The notes below the pieces were generated by a model. It had not been told where the DNA came from and made no database searches. It saw only the letters and a program-made list of their open reading frames with translations. Of a stretch of 64,000 nt of DNA, positions 1 through 11,599 are shown in pieces; position 1 is the stretch's first letter, and every line of letters starts with the position of its first letter. Both the position numbers and the translations under genes were made by a program. The DNA lies in contig NC_089224.1 in assembly GCF_963924675.1 (NCBI RefSeq), positions 48,217,158 through 48,281,157 of the forward strand, written 5' to 3'. Origin of the DNA: Phocoena phocoena (lineage: Eukaryota > Chordata > Mammalia > Artiodactyla > Phocoenidae).

Positions 1-183
1 TCTGGAAAAAAACATTCAGGACACACATTTTCAAAGGTCTCAACTTCTCCAAACATGTACAATCACCTGGGAAAGAGAACAGTTAGGCAGGAGTGGCCCT
101 GTTTGCCACCTCCTTACCCCACAAAATATCTTACTAAACCATAATCAGGTTTAAAGGTTAAAAGGTAAAGTCTAAAAGTTTAA
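1..183. other. Unique sequence, no gene seen
   Basis: AT-rich sequence at the window edge, upstream of the first SINE. No recognisable repeat, splice-bounded exon or RNA gene is visible. Confidence 0.5.
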
Positions 184-202
184 AGTATAGACATATAATT
201 TT

Positions 203-429
203 GGGCTTCCCTGGTGGCGCAGTGGTTGAGGGTCCGCCTGCCGATGCAGAGGACGTGGGTTCGGGACGCGGGTTCGTGCCCCGGTCCGGGAAGATCCCAC
301 ATTCCGCGGAGCGGCTGGGCCTGTGAGCCATGGCCGCTGAGCCTGCGCGTCCGGAGCCTGTGCTCCGCAACGGGAGAGGCCACAACAGTGAGAGGCCTGC
401 GTACCGCAAAAAAAAAAAAAAAAAAAAAA
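203..429 (+). mobile_element. CHR-type SINE, short form, with duplicated B-box segment
   Basis: A tRNA-derived retroposon. It starts gggcttccctggtggcgcag (A-box in tggcgcagtgg) and ends gtaccgc followed by about 20 A. It is flanked by near-perfect target-site duplications: gtatagacatataattt at 185-201 and gtatatacatataattt at 430-446. It differs from the other copies by an extra ~13 bp near 250-275, where the tgggttcg/cgggttcg B-box stretch occurs twice. Open frames over it in both strands are SINE shadows. Confidence 0.95.
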
Positions 430-446
430 GTATATACATATAATTT

Positions 447-1029
447 AAGTAAAAAGTGATGGTGTTTTCTAATATGAATATCTAAAGTAGAGAGATGCAG
501 CTAAAATGAGATGAGCTACAAAAACGAATGGATCCTCCTCATGGTCCCTTGTACCATACTAATCTGATTCTTCTTTGCCATTTCTATAGCCCAAATGGTT
601 ACTACCATTTGAGGTGATACATGTGAATAGTGTCTGAAACTTACTAAACCAACATAAAAGTCATGAAATAAGAATTAAAGGAAATGATCTATGAACTGCC
701 TGAACAGTTATGAAAATTGTGCAAAGGAAGATCAAAGAAAAAAATTCAAATTTTCCCAGGTTGTAATTAACTTTTAATTTCACTGGGCCTGTGCCTTACC
801 TTCTCTCTCCTTTACATTAGAGACTAGACCTACGTATCTATACTGGGGTAAAAAGACTTCCATAGGAATGCAGGGAATGGGAACAGGATTGGGCTTGGGA
901 GCCAGGGGGAAAGTATGATAGAATGAAATTTTACCTAAATAGGAAGTGAAATGGTCAATTTTGTATTTCAGACAGATTATCCTGACTGCAGTGTTGGAAT
1001 AGACCATAAGCACAGCAGACAGGTTAGGA
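447..1029. other. Unique sequence, no gene seen
   Basis: AT-rich, with frequent stops in all frames. The 77-codon minus-strand frame at 780-1013 has no recognisable domain and is most likely chance. Confidence 0.5.
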
Positions 1030-1480
1030 AACTAGTAGTCATTTGAGAGACGGTGGGAGTCTGGTCTGGGTTAATGACAGCAGAAGCAGTGGATATGGAG
1101 AAAAAAGTAGACAGATTTGAGAGACAGGTAAGTAGATTTGACAGAACTTGGTGAACACTTGGGGTATAGGAAACACAAGGAAGAGGAAGAGGGTTTAAAA
1201 AGGCAAGAGAAGACTATGAGTCCAGCTTGGGAAGTGAATATGCCTCAAAATTGGATTTGAGTTTGGATTTGTAATTCAGGATCAATATCTGGGTTAAATA
1301 TATAGATTCAAGAATAATAAGCACATAGATAATATTTAAAGCCTTGATAAAACTGACCCAGGTGTCCACAGTGAGAAGAGAAGGTAGCATATAACAGAAT
1401 GTGAGAAATGTGAGAAATGTCAGAAATGAGCAAAGAAAAAGGTGTCTGTCAATAAGATGAGAAAAAAGCAACCAGAAAAC
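1030..1480 (-). repeat. Old L2-like interspersed repeat fragment
   Basis: The purine-rich wording (gacagaacttggtgaacac, gaggaagagg, atagataatatttaaagcc) matches a widely dispersed ancient mammalian repeat. I associate it with the reverse strand of L2-class LINEs. The same family reappears near 51.1-52.7, 54.0-55.1 and 59.3-59.9 kb. The family name is from memory, and the copy is diverged and fragmentary. Near 1400-1430 it contains three imperfect copies of a 10-bp tgagaaatg unit. Confidence 0.5.
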
Positions 1481-1721
1481 CAGAATAAAGCCAAAAAATT
1501 AGTGCTGTTGGAAAAGCCTCACCTAACCTCAAAAAGTAAAAATATAAAGCTTCTAGTAACACCACAGAAAAAAATCTTGAGTGTCTTTACGGTTTGAAGT
1601 AGGCAAATCTGGTCCAATATTTACATCAACTTGCAAGTACGGTCAAATGACTTCACCTATCTATGAAGATAGATCTCAGGCTACATTAAAAATTAAAAAT
1701 TCTACCACATAAAAAACTGAA

Positions 1722-1906
1722 TCACTGTCTAGCACAGGGAACTATATTCAGTATCTTGTAATAAACTATAATGGAATAACATTTTTAAAAAGACTATAGA
1801 TACATACAGATATACAGATATAACTGAATCACTTTGCTGTACACCTGAAACCAACACAATATTGGAAATCAACTATACGTCAGTAAAATAAATAAATAAA
1901 AAATAT
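1722..1906 (+). mobile_element. 5'-truncated L1, 3' end only
   Basis: This contains the tail of a cetartiodactyl L1 3' UTR: agcacagggaactatattca, then the stretch with cactttgctgtacacctgaa, ending in an AT-rich tail (aaataaataaataaaaaa). Only about 180 bp of the element was retained. Possible diverged duplications flank it (aaactgaatcactgt on the left, aagactgcatcgtgt on the right), but these are weak. Confidence 0.85.
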
Positions 1907-4150
1907 AAGACTGCATCGTGTGTAGAATTTGATATCAACCACATGGTTCTGCTTTTAAATAGTCAGCCATGCGGATAACTTCTTGAATATTATACACTTT
2001 TACATTGGCAACTCTAGAGCAATTTTATTACTTTAAAAGAAACCTGAAATATGTAAGTATCTTTATTGAGTAACTTCAAATATCCAGACCATTAAAAAAA
2101 ATTTCATCTTAGATCTTTTCATCAGTGCACAAGGCTGCTAGGTCTTTGGGTAGAAAAATTAGTGCCTATGGTAAAAAAAAAAAAATAAAAATGTGAACGT
2201 GAAATTACGACTTCCTCCTAAAAGCAAAATCTTTCAAGGTCATCATTAATCCTTCCAAGCAGCTTAAAGTTTCCTATAGCCTGTCTTACAGACAAAAATA
2301 CCTTTCCCAAGGCAACTCTAAGTTTTTTGCTAGGTCCAGCTACCTGGAACACAAACTCTTTAGCCATATCGCTAGAATTTATTTAAACTCTATGGCATAA
2401 AGTTTAGGTAAATTGTTAAATTCCAGGTAATTGTGTTATATGCAGTGTAATAAAACCTGAACTTGTTTACTCATATGAGACTATGCCTTAGAGACTTGCT
2501 TCAGAGTCCCTCCCACTAATGCCAGGTTGATTACTCTCCCCTATAGACTACACATCTATAGTCAATTAAGTCATTCCTACAGATGCTAAAATCAGGGCAC
2601 CTGAATTTTCTTTTCTCTTTGTGGAAAAATTTCAATAACTTCCCAAATTCAATTCAGCAAGCCTTCAAATCTTACACTGTCCTATTACTTTATGAAAGTC
2701 TGAAGGTACTAAAAATAAACTTTTAAAATACGGTAGTAACTCCAAATACTTTGAAAGTCTAACAATATTGATATACTTTTAATATCAATTCATATAGATG
2801 TGGCATAAATAGTTCAGATTTTCATTTTTGAAGGTTTGTTTTTCGAATACATGATTCTAAAATGGGAAAGCTATGAGGTTATATAATGGTGATAGTGAAT
2901 AGTAAGATTGTCTTGAATTGGGCTTTACAATGTATGAAGTACCTAGAAGGGGGAACAGAATCTGCTCTCCTTATTATGGGGTCATCTATGCTCAGAAAAT
3001 TTGGTTACATTCACCAAAACCACAGAAGACCTCTGTATAGATTATAAAATGTGGCAACTCCATTACGAAGACTGGAAAACACTGCCTTCCCAGTTTGGAA
3101 CTAATCAATGGCCAGTAGTACATTATTAGTAAATATAGAACCAGAGAAAAAAGAGTTTAATACCTGCTTAGGATATTTTCACTGTGCTGTAGTAGCTTGT
3201 CTTAAGCCAACAACTTCAGGAACATTTTCAATACAAAAGACAAACATGCAGATATGAGGCCCCTTTTCCATTTGAATTGGAGCCCTATGGATAAGATGAA
3301 TATTTCTTTTTTTCATAGGTCTGTTATGGCAATCAGCCCTTTGATTGCCATTACACTGAGATGCTGACATATTTCACAATGTATTATTCAACAGTCAGCT
3401 TAAGGGATCTAAATTATCAAGAGCTTTTATTATATATTATATATAAATAATTCTTTGAGAACTATAGATGGTTATGTGCATGCGGATTTGTCTTGGGTAA
3501 TGGAACAATAGAAAATATTCTGAATAGAGAACTGGAGAAGAGAACACTTAGCAGTGGTAGCTTTAAACAAGAATAAAGGAGAATAAATTAAAAATAAATC
3601 AGAGGGAAGTAATTTAATTCTATTGGATTTCTGTTTTTTCCAAGCCTCACTCTTGTGACCTAAATTGATAACAGACTCTAATTTGTTAAAGATTATTCTG
3701 TCTACCATATAAATTTGGAAGAAATGCAAAAATTAACTAGATGAATTGGCTTATTTAGAAAATGATTCGTAAGTACGTTAAATGTTAAAAAAAAATATTG
3801 TCTGGATAATACCACTATTAGGACTAAGAATTTCAAATTTACAAACTAGCTAACGAGGTAATTTCAGAATCAAAGTAGAAATAGCAGCACTTTAAACAGG
3901 CAGGAGAGAAATAATTTTCTGTATAATTTTTTTATGATTCACAAAGTAATACACAAGGACTAAATCTGTGCGTGCTTGTGTGTGTACGTGTGTGTGTGTG
4001 TACACGTGTACAAGCATTTGTGAAGGAGGTGATAGCTCACAAGCATCTTTCCTGAGGGATCTCCAGCAAAAGACTGCATGGAGCCTAAGTCAGGGCTTTA
4101 CAGTACAAATTTGTACTGTGCTTAGAAAATGAATGCCATGGCACTTCTGG
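1907..4150. other. Mostly unique sequence, no gene seen
   Basis: AT-rich unique DNA with short A/T homopolymers. Short minus-strand frames at 3179-3370 and 3472-3729 show no recognisable domain. No supported gene or RNA. Confidence 0.45.
3967..4013. repeat. Imperfect TG/CG-TA simple repeat containing a palindrome
   Basis: An interrupted (TG)n tract that ends in the perfect 14-bp palindrome tgtacacgtgtaca (3999-4012), with a CACGTG E-box at its centre. The palindrome may simply be microsatellite drift. Confidence 0.75.
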
Positions 4151-4229
4151 GACCAGAGTTTCCTTATATTTTATTTCATGAAATGCCCACGAACACTCTA
4201 AGAAGTGGGTATCTTTATCCCCCCTCCTT

Positions 4230-4350
4230 TTTCTTTTTTTAGAATGATTTGAGAGCTTAAGTCAGCTTGCCTAAGGCTTCAAGGGAGAGTAGGTTACAGA
4301 TCTGCGTTTGAACCTAGGTTGGTTTCACTTCAAAGCCTAGGAAATCTCCA
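4230..4350 (-). repeat. MIR SINE fragment
   Basis: Short stretch resembling the MIR core on the reverse strand (agcttaagtcagcttgcctaa, then gatctgcgtttgaacctagg). Degenerate and partial. Confidence 0.5.
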
Positions 4351-4990
4351 CCCTACCAGTGTCTTCCCTGGGTTGGTTATGAAGTTAGTTGATTCTTAGA
4401 GTGAAGACCTCCAATCTAGGATCTGCCCAGATGCTGTGTATATCCTGCTGGCTTGGTCAGGACTAACCTGGAGTTGGAGTCCTAAGGGTATGAGTTAAGA
4501 ATATCACCTTTCATATTAAAAGCAACAGTGCCTCTAAATAGTCCCAATAAAATTACCCAAATAAGAACTTTTTTTGAATACCAGGCAAAACTGTCTCCTC
4601 TGATGAATTGTTGTCTTTGTTTTTTCTTATAATGAAAGCTACATAGAATGGAAATTTCCAAGGAATTTTCCTTGGCCAAAAATTATACTCCATTACAGTA
4701 ACGAGGTTAGAATATTTTGTCCCTGGTTCCTTATCTTTTCTCTCTACTATCATTTTTACAAGCTTACAGCAATTGTCTTATTTGGAAAGCTGTCTCAAAT
4801 CATCTTTGTAAGAATAGCATGTTATAAATAGATGGCAACAGTAAAAATATAAATCACACCTGAAGCCATTAAAAATCCTCAGTAAACAGATCCCTTCCTT
4901 GCTAGATAATGTTTGATATAAATTTCCTGGCATTCTGTCCACAAATAATTATATTCTGAGATGGAAAAGAGAAAGGAAGATATGGGAAAA
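4351..4990. other. Unique sequence, no gene seen
   Basis: No recognised repeat. Two overlapping minus-strand frames at 4482-4753 have no similarity that I recognise. Confidence 0.4.
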
Positions 4991-4995
4991 TAACG

Positions 4996-5192
4996 CATTA
5001 TTGAGCTTCTGCTAGGTGCCAACTACAGTTGGCTGCTTCATGTACATAATCCCATTTTATTCCTCACAACTTCACAGATGATGAAAGAGACTCTGGTATT
5101 AGCTAAGCCCGTGCGACTCGTCAGTGCCAGAGTTGGGATTTTAAATTCAGGTCTGTCTGGTTCCTAAGCTTATGCTCTTTTCACTCTGCCAG
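4996..5192 (-). repeat. MIR SINE
   Basis: Reverse-strand MIR: ttgagcttctgctaggtgcc at the 3' side, a central cacagatgatgaaagagact, and the tRNA-related end reaching gctcttttcactctgcc. Diverged, as expected for this ancient family. Confidence 0.75.
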
Positions 5193-6490
5193 CAGCCTCC
5201 TGATAGAGTCATGCTGAACTCAGGTATTCCAATGGGCCAGAGCATATAATGCTTTTCAGCTTTGCTTATGGAAATAACTGTATAGGCTCTAATTTAAAGT
5301 AACTTTACTTACAAATATGTAGTCCTCAGCAAACTCTGCTCATGGTGAATGTCCATATTGCAGCAATTTTTTTTTTTTTTGAAAAAGAAAAACTGGACTG
5401 GTACTTATCAAAAAAGATAGCAAGAGAGAGTAAAACTCATAATATGTGACGGCATGGGGCATGCAGTTTTTCCTGCTACTTGTTTTTGAAGAACTTCAGA
5501 GCCAGCATATCTATTTATACGTAATACACTCACTTAAAATACAAAACCATGAAAACTTTATAGGGCTCCCACCCTTTTCCCTAGATATTTTGTAAAGTGT
5601 GTGTTTACACCTAGGTAGGCTAGGCTACATGAGCTGGATAGGATCCAGTCGTGAGTATAAAGATACAGTGAGGAGTATGCCTTTTGTAGTTATATAATAT
5701 ATTGAATTTGGGCTTATGCTAGAGGGATTGTTCCTCGCCTCTAGCTCCTGAATTTACTACAGCTGCCAAGCACTTCCAAAACCTCTCAGTCTCAATCCCA
5801 GGCCTGGAGAAATTCCACAGCACTGGGAGATCAAATTTCGCATCAATATTTTGGTGGGCTCCTTGCCAATGTCTTATCAAGGAAAAATATAATTATAGGC
5901 GAGACTGCAGCAAGCTGATTCTATAATATTCTCCCCTCCTGTCTCAGCTGCTAAAATATAATGCAATAAAAGTGATATAAGATACTGCATCTGCCCTTTC
6001 CATAATTCTATTTTCATTTTAGTTCCATGACTGGATTGAGGAAGACTCCAAGCCACGCCAGAGCTACTGATGCTTAGCTCCTAAAACTCTAACATTTAAT
6101 TTAGGAAAGTTATATCTTAAAATGGAACTCATGATAGAAAGAAAAGATGGCAGTAGGGGAGAAAATCTGGGGTCTTGTAGCCAATGGGGCTTTCTTGATT
6201 TTCTTCCTAGGACTGCTTTAATGAATAGTTCAGCTTCTACATCAGAGATAAAATCAGCAGAGGGACCCCAATAATTCATTCCTATTGTTTACGGGTCCTT
6301 GGGGGCATATTCTTTATTACTATGTGTAGCACATTAAAACACCAAGCCATGGTTTAGAGCTCAGTTCTATTGTTCATTCAGATTAAATATGCCCAGCTTT
6401 TACCCATGGCAGACCCAGGAGGAAGGCATGATTTGATCCGTGGTATCTGAGAAACCATAAGCTAACACAATGAGGTTAAATGATACTTAG
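5193..6490. other. Unique sequence, no gene seen
   Basis: No recognisable element. There is a T-run near 5369-5382 and a minus-strand frame of 71 codons at 6064-6279 without a recognisable domain. Confidence 0.4.
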
Positions 6491-6494
6491 AGTC

Positions 6495-6660
6495 GTTACT
6501 TTATTTTTATGGTTTCCAGCCTTATTGAGATAAAATTGACATGTAACGTTATGTAAGTTTAAGGTGTACAGCATAACGATTTGTAGAGGATATGTCTATT
6601 TTGCAAAAAGACAACCACAATAAGGTTAGTTAACATATCCATTATCAGAGTCATTATTTT
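6495..6660 (-). repeat. Old L1 3' UTR fragment
   Basis: Reverse-strand L1M-type 3' UTR wording: cttattgagataaaattgac, then gtttaaggtgtacagcataa, then cacaataaggttagttaaca. Confidence 0.75.
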
Positions 6661-6664
6661 AAAA

Positions 6665-7135
6665 TTCAGACTTTTTATGGCTGCTCACCAGTTACAGGCC
6701 CAAGTCCAGATGCTTTTGTATAGCATTAAAGACATTTCTACCATCTTGCCCCACTCCAACATTCTTCCTTAGCCTTATCTCTCATTCCTCTCCATGATTA
6801 TTTTGTTCTATCTAGCCACATGCTTTCTCACAGTCCCTTTAAATGACTCCTGCATTCTCATACCTTTGTCACCTTGTCATGCTGTTTACTTTTATCTTTT
6901 ATGCACCTTTCTTTCTCTCTCTGCCTGTAAAACCTGCTTGAAAAATGTGCCCTGACTGTGCCATCCCCAATTCATACTGAACTCTGGTTCATAATCACCT
7001 CCTACTTCCCCCACTCCCCTTCCTCATTTACATGAGTGCCTTTGGATAAGATCATGCCTATCCATCTCCCTATACTGAGCATCTAGGAAGTCACCGCCAT
7101 GCAACTAGCGCTCCACAAATATTGGTTAATCAGTG
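6665..7135 (+). repeat. L2 LINE fragment
   Basis: Pyrimidine-rich L2 3' region, with wording such as gccttatctctcattcctct and ccctatactgagcatctagg. It ends in the L2-like tail gctccacaaatattggtt. Confidence 0.6.
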
Positions 7136-7254
7136 ATTTTACTAATCTGTTTCCAGGAAGTCCATGTGTTTCTTAAAATACAGTCCCTAAGGATTTGCTT
7201 GCTTAGGGCTACACCTAAGGGTTGAATTTCTTTACAACTGGGATTTACCTTGTC

Positions 7255-7437
7255 TGTAGGGAGTCACTAGATATTGGATTCCGCAGAAAGAGTTCAGATC
7301 CCAGGTTCACCACTTTCAACTCTGTGAATTTGGGATAATATTCCACCTGTCTATAAAATGGAAAAAATATCTGCCTTGCAGAAATATTATAGGGATAAAA
7401 TACCTCGCACACACTTGGTACTCAACAAAGGAACCAG
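7255..7437 (+). repeat. MIR SINE, diverged
   Basis: The order of MIR landmarks is kept: gagttcagatcccaggttca, ctgtgaatttgggataat, ctataaaatggaaaaaatat, and cacttggtactcaacaaagg at the 3' end. Confidence 0.6.
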
Positions 7438-7752
7438 TAGGATTCATCCCTGGGATGATAACATTAGGTCTCTAGCACCCACACAGAAAGCAGGACCCCA
7501 AGGGGATAGAATGAGGGACACTGGTTTTCACTGAGAAACCAAGAAGCTACTGATGGAGTGTGGAACACTAACTGGGAAGGTACACCTGGACTGTGGGGCT
7601 GCAAGGGCGACTGAAGGGCCGGGGAAGGTTAACGAGAGGCAGGGAGTGGCGCAGCCACAGGCAGGAAAGGGAGGAGTAGAAGGAGGGTAACCTAGGAAAG
7701 CTAAGAGTCCTAATACCTGATTCCTGGATAGCTCAGGATTCTAAAAATACCA
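7438..7752. other. Unique sequence, no gene seen
   Basis: A G/A-rich unique stretch with a few CpGs near 7600-7650. No exon signature is recognised. Confidence 0.4.
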
Positions 7753-7975
7753 GCCAGCATTATTGAAGACTAAACTCTGTCAAGTGATTTATAAACTCTC
7801 TCTGGTCCTCAAAAATGCTCTCCAAAGCAGGCATGATTTGCCTCTGCTTAGGGATGAAGAAAATGAAGCCCAGGAAGGTTATGTAACTTGCCCAAGGAGA
7901 CATGTTAGTATGGGATGTTATCTGAATTCAAACTCAGATGTTATTCTCTGAAAAGCCACGTTCCTTGCACCATGC
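7753..7975 (-). repeat. MIR SINE
   Basis: Reverse-strand MIR with a clear core: gatgaagaaaatgaagccca, aacttgcccaaggagacatg, then ttcaaactcagatgttattc. The 62-codon plus-strand frame here is a shadow of the repeat. Confidence 0.75.
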
Positions 7976-8261
7976 CAGACTGCCTCCTAAAACCAATCAA
8001 ACAGCCAACTGCTCCAGCCGCCACCATGATCTCCTTCTGTTAACTGACCAAATACAGCGTTCTATTTCTGAGTTAAGTTTTTACATTAAAAAGGGGATTT
8101 CGTGTACATTAAGTCTCATTTCAACATGTGAGAAAGGCCAGGTCAGTATTTAACCCTGTTATACAAATAAGAAAGCGAGACTCAGTAACTAAGAGCCTAA
8201 GAATTACATGTGACATAAAAGTCTACTCACTAAGACACATGTTTATATATTGACACCACTA

Positions 8262-8415
8262 AACTGTAAACTCCAAGAGGTCATGGTCTGAGCCTGTCTG
8301 TTCACCACTGTACCCCCTGCCCACAGCCAGTCTAGGCAAAAAGGAAGCAAAGGACAGTAAGGCTTCCAAATGAATGAATGTATACATAAACAAAGAAATG
8401 AATGAATGAAGAACA
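8262..8415 (+). repeat. L2 LINE 3' end
   Basis: L2 terminal wording: actgtaaactccaagaggtc, then gttcaccactgtaccccctg, ending in (ATGA)n-like aatgaatgaat units. Confidence 0.7.
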
Positions 8416-9078
8416 CATTCAAGGGAAAGGCACAAAGCTTTGGATTGAGTCAGACCCTCGGGTGTAGGATTAGATGAGTATTTCTGATAAAGACAGGCTA
8501 CTGCCTATTTCAATGAGGGTTTTTAAGCACTGCCTTCATTTTGAGTGCTTTAATGCCCTCTGAGAAAAATAAGTACATAAATGAGTTACTTTATAACACT
8601 TAAAAGTGTAAGTTCTACATACTTGTAGCAGATACATTTTAGGGGACTGCTTGGGCCACAATCCATTCTCTGGGAAATGGTCTCTTTTCCTCCCTTTGTA
8701 CCCATGACATTTCTCAGTAAACTTAATACTTGAACAAGTTTGAGGGGTTTCTATTTCTTGCAAGGAGCTTTGACTAGACAATCATCCATGCTAAAATATA
8801 GGCTGTAACTATAGGACAGAACAGAGAGACGACTGAAAGCCTAAGGGCATCCACAGACTGGGGACACATTGCCATTTCTAGGGGGATATCTGTGTCCTGT
8901 ATCCTTCAGGGTCAAATGACTTTCTGGAGTTGCTCTATTAATGTTTGCATGAATCCTGACATACCCTTCCAGAAAATTTACAATTGTAAAAATTATTCAT
9001 CATCTATGTGTTCAGCTAGCCAGTGATACTAGCTAATGTCAACCATTATTTTAGGTACAAATGAGACTAAGATAAGAT
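8416..9078. other. Unique sequence, no gene seen
   Basis: No repeat recognised. An 81-codon minus-strand frame at 8536-8781 has no recognisable domain. Confidence 0.4.
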
Positions 9079-9079
9079 G

Positions 9080-9331
9080 CAATACAGTGGAGGAATTAAC
9101 ACATGAGTTTTAGAGCCAGACTGCCTGTTTTCCTATCCCAGATCTGCCACATATTTCCTTCTGGGTATGTTTCTTAAATTCTTCATGCCTCAATTTCCTC
9201 ATCTGAAGCACAGAGTAATACCTATGTTATCAGGTTAGTAGGGGGACTAAGTGAGTTAATATATAAAAAGGACTTGAAATTAAAAATCATACTTAGTATA
9301 CAGTAAGAGCTTAATAAATGTTGGTTATTAA
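9080..9331 (+). repeat. Near full-length MIR SINE
   Basis: The best-preserved MIR in the window. It runs from the tRNA-like 5' part (gttttagagccagactgcct, gatctgccacatatttcc), through the core (ctcaatttcctcatctgaag), to the LINE2-like tail (taagagcttaataaatgttg). It is about 250 bp, close to the usual 260 bp. Confidence 0.85.
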
Positions 9332-11590
9332 GTCACCATCCATGTTCTCGGGATCACAGAGTAGAGAAAGAGAGACAAATAGGAAAATAACTGATTATAA
9401 CACATTGTGATCAGAGTTATAACAGAAATGGTTATGGTTAAACATATACATTTATAGTAAGAGAGTTCACTATAGACTGCTGAGATGAGACACGTGTGCT
9501 CTCCAAGGGAGTGAAAACTAACAAATTGGTTAACTAGTTTAACCTGACACCCAGGAAAGCCCTTGTTCAAAATAAGATTTGATTTTTCCTAGGTATTCAG
9601 TTTGCTTCTCAAATTTTGCAGGATCATCTTAATCGATGATCTTTTGCACATTTATTGACTTGTTACACCTCTTTCACAGACGTGTTCTGTTATTTGAGTC
9701 TCATACTGTTACTTAATTCAAGTTTTCTAGCGCGTATATTTTATCCTTACAACTAGATCCTAAGTGACTTTAAAATAGGAAAATCATCTTAAATAACTTG
9801 GAACTCCCACAATCTAAAACCATGCTAAAAATACTTGTTGAATAAATGAATAAGAAGCCAAGTTCATTAGACTGATAAGCAAGTTATATTTCTTCCTCAC
9901 AGGTATTTTCCGAGTCGGATTGCTTTGAACTCAAAACATACCTCTTTTCCCTTACCTATTAATCTCTGGGTCATGACATTTTGTAGTGATTATTTTTTTC
10001 TTTTTTTTTCTTTTTTTAAATTAGGTAAAGATTTACTGATATTTCTTGGAGTGCATTTATTTTAGAGTTGTTTAATCAAAGTAAATTGAAGATGTTGTTA
10101 AGACAGTGTGGGGCTCCACCACAAGAAAAGTTCAAAAACTGGCTTTAACCATCTCAGATAATCAGGGTCATTACTTTTTTAAATCTAAAGTTAGAGAGCA
10201 GGGACTATAGTGCCTATGGAACTGCTAACCCTCCTTTATGGATTTTCATATTTTAAAATGTTGTTCTCCATACCTATTGAAGCTAATACTACATTAGCAT
10301 TATAATAGTCTATATTTAACTATACAAAAGCTTACAGTTTTTTGATTGCATAATCATTAGCCCAAAGGCACTCGTATCAACAGACTATAATCCATTTGCC
10401 TAACAAAAAGAAACATTAATATGTTGAAGCAAGAATTGGGAGCTTGAGGTGTAACTGTTGCCTCTCTCTGCCTCATTCTGTGGCTTTGGAAACCCCTGAC
10501 TGCCCTTCTGTTGCTTAGTATGTGCATCTGTGAAATAGGAAGACAATTTCTAACGTATTGCTACTTTCCATAGATAAGGGGGAAACAACACATACATGGG
10601 CTGATTGCCTTTCAGCTCTACAGAGGAAAGATCCCAAATTCCCTTGCTTTGAGTTGGAGGGTCAATTTCTAAATCCCCAAAATAAAAAGAGAAGTATGTC
10701 CACAGGGTCTGACTCTACATGGGGTCATGAACAGGTCTCTTCAGTTCACTCTTTGGAGGACGTCATTTCAGTCAAGAAAAACACAATCACACTGACATCA
10801 TGCCAAACACCCGTAAGTCTAATTCCATTTATGTTTCAGTTAATTTTGTAAAATGCCACACCAGAAGAGCATAGGGTTTTGCCCAGTCACTTATTACAGA
10901 AACAGGAGTGTCACTGCTGTTTAGAAAGAAGCTTCATATAATTAAAAATGACCTACTGTGAAACTCAATAAAAGTGGAAGATCAGTAATTTGAGGTTTTT
11001 ATCAGCTTTTGCTAAGTTCTTTCTACTTCAAACCAAAAAACCATTTCCTCGTTTGCTAAAAGGGTCTTGAATATATTTGTTGGCTCTTTTTTATTCCTTT
11101 TTATTGGCAAAAATAGGGCTTTTCAAAAAAAATTTAACTGGCTTGAATGTTTTGTTCATGGTTGACTTTGCATTTAAATCAGTTGTAAGCAACCGGTCAT
11201 ATTTCACTTAAATAATGGCAGGTAGCCCTATATTAGAGACATTGTTACATAAAAGTTCCACAGAAGGAAAAATGCATTCTGGGAAATAATGAACTACCAC
11301 AAAGAGGTCAAGTACGTGGAAAGTGGAGCTTTGATTTGCAAAACATTTCAATAGCCTTCATTCATTTACCAAGGTGGAGGGGATGACTGGGGCCATGCAG
11401 GGCCACCGTGCAGGGCCAACACATTCCTCAGGAGAAATATGCTAACACTTAAATGCTTCTAAATCAATTTTTAATTAACATAGAAGATGCCTGATTTACT
11501 TAAATATCCAATATATAAGATGTATTCTATTAGAGTAAGGAAAATCTAAAGCACACCATGACCATTTTTATCCAACAACCAATCTCAAAT
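9332..11590. other. Mostly unique sequence, no gene seen
   Basis: This holds a pyrimidine-rich tract at about 9988-10018. A 97-codon plus-strand frame at 10558-10851 matches no family I know. A weak MIR-like stretch lies near 10440-10545. No gene is supported. Confidence 0.4.
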
Positions 11591-11599
11591 TATTGCTCC

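Noticed and set aside
203..300. tRNA gene suggested by A and B boxes
   Set aside because: The boxes belong to the tRNA-derived head of the CHR SINE. No cloverleaf with an acceptor stem and anticodon is intact.
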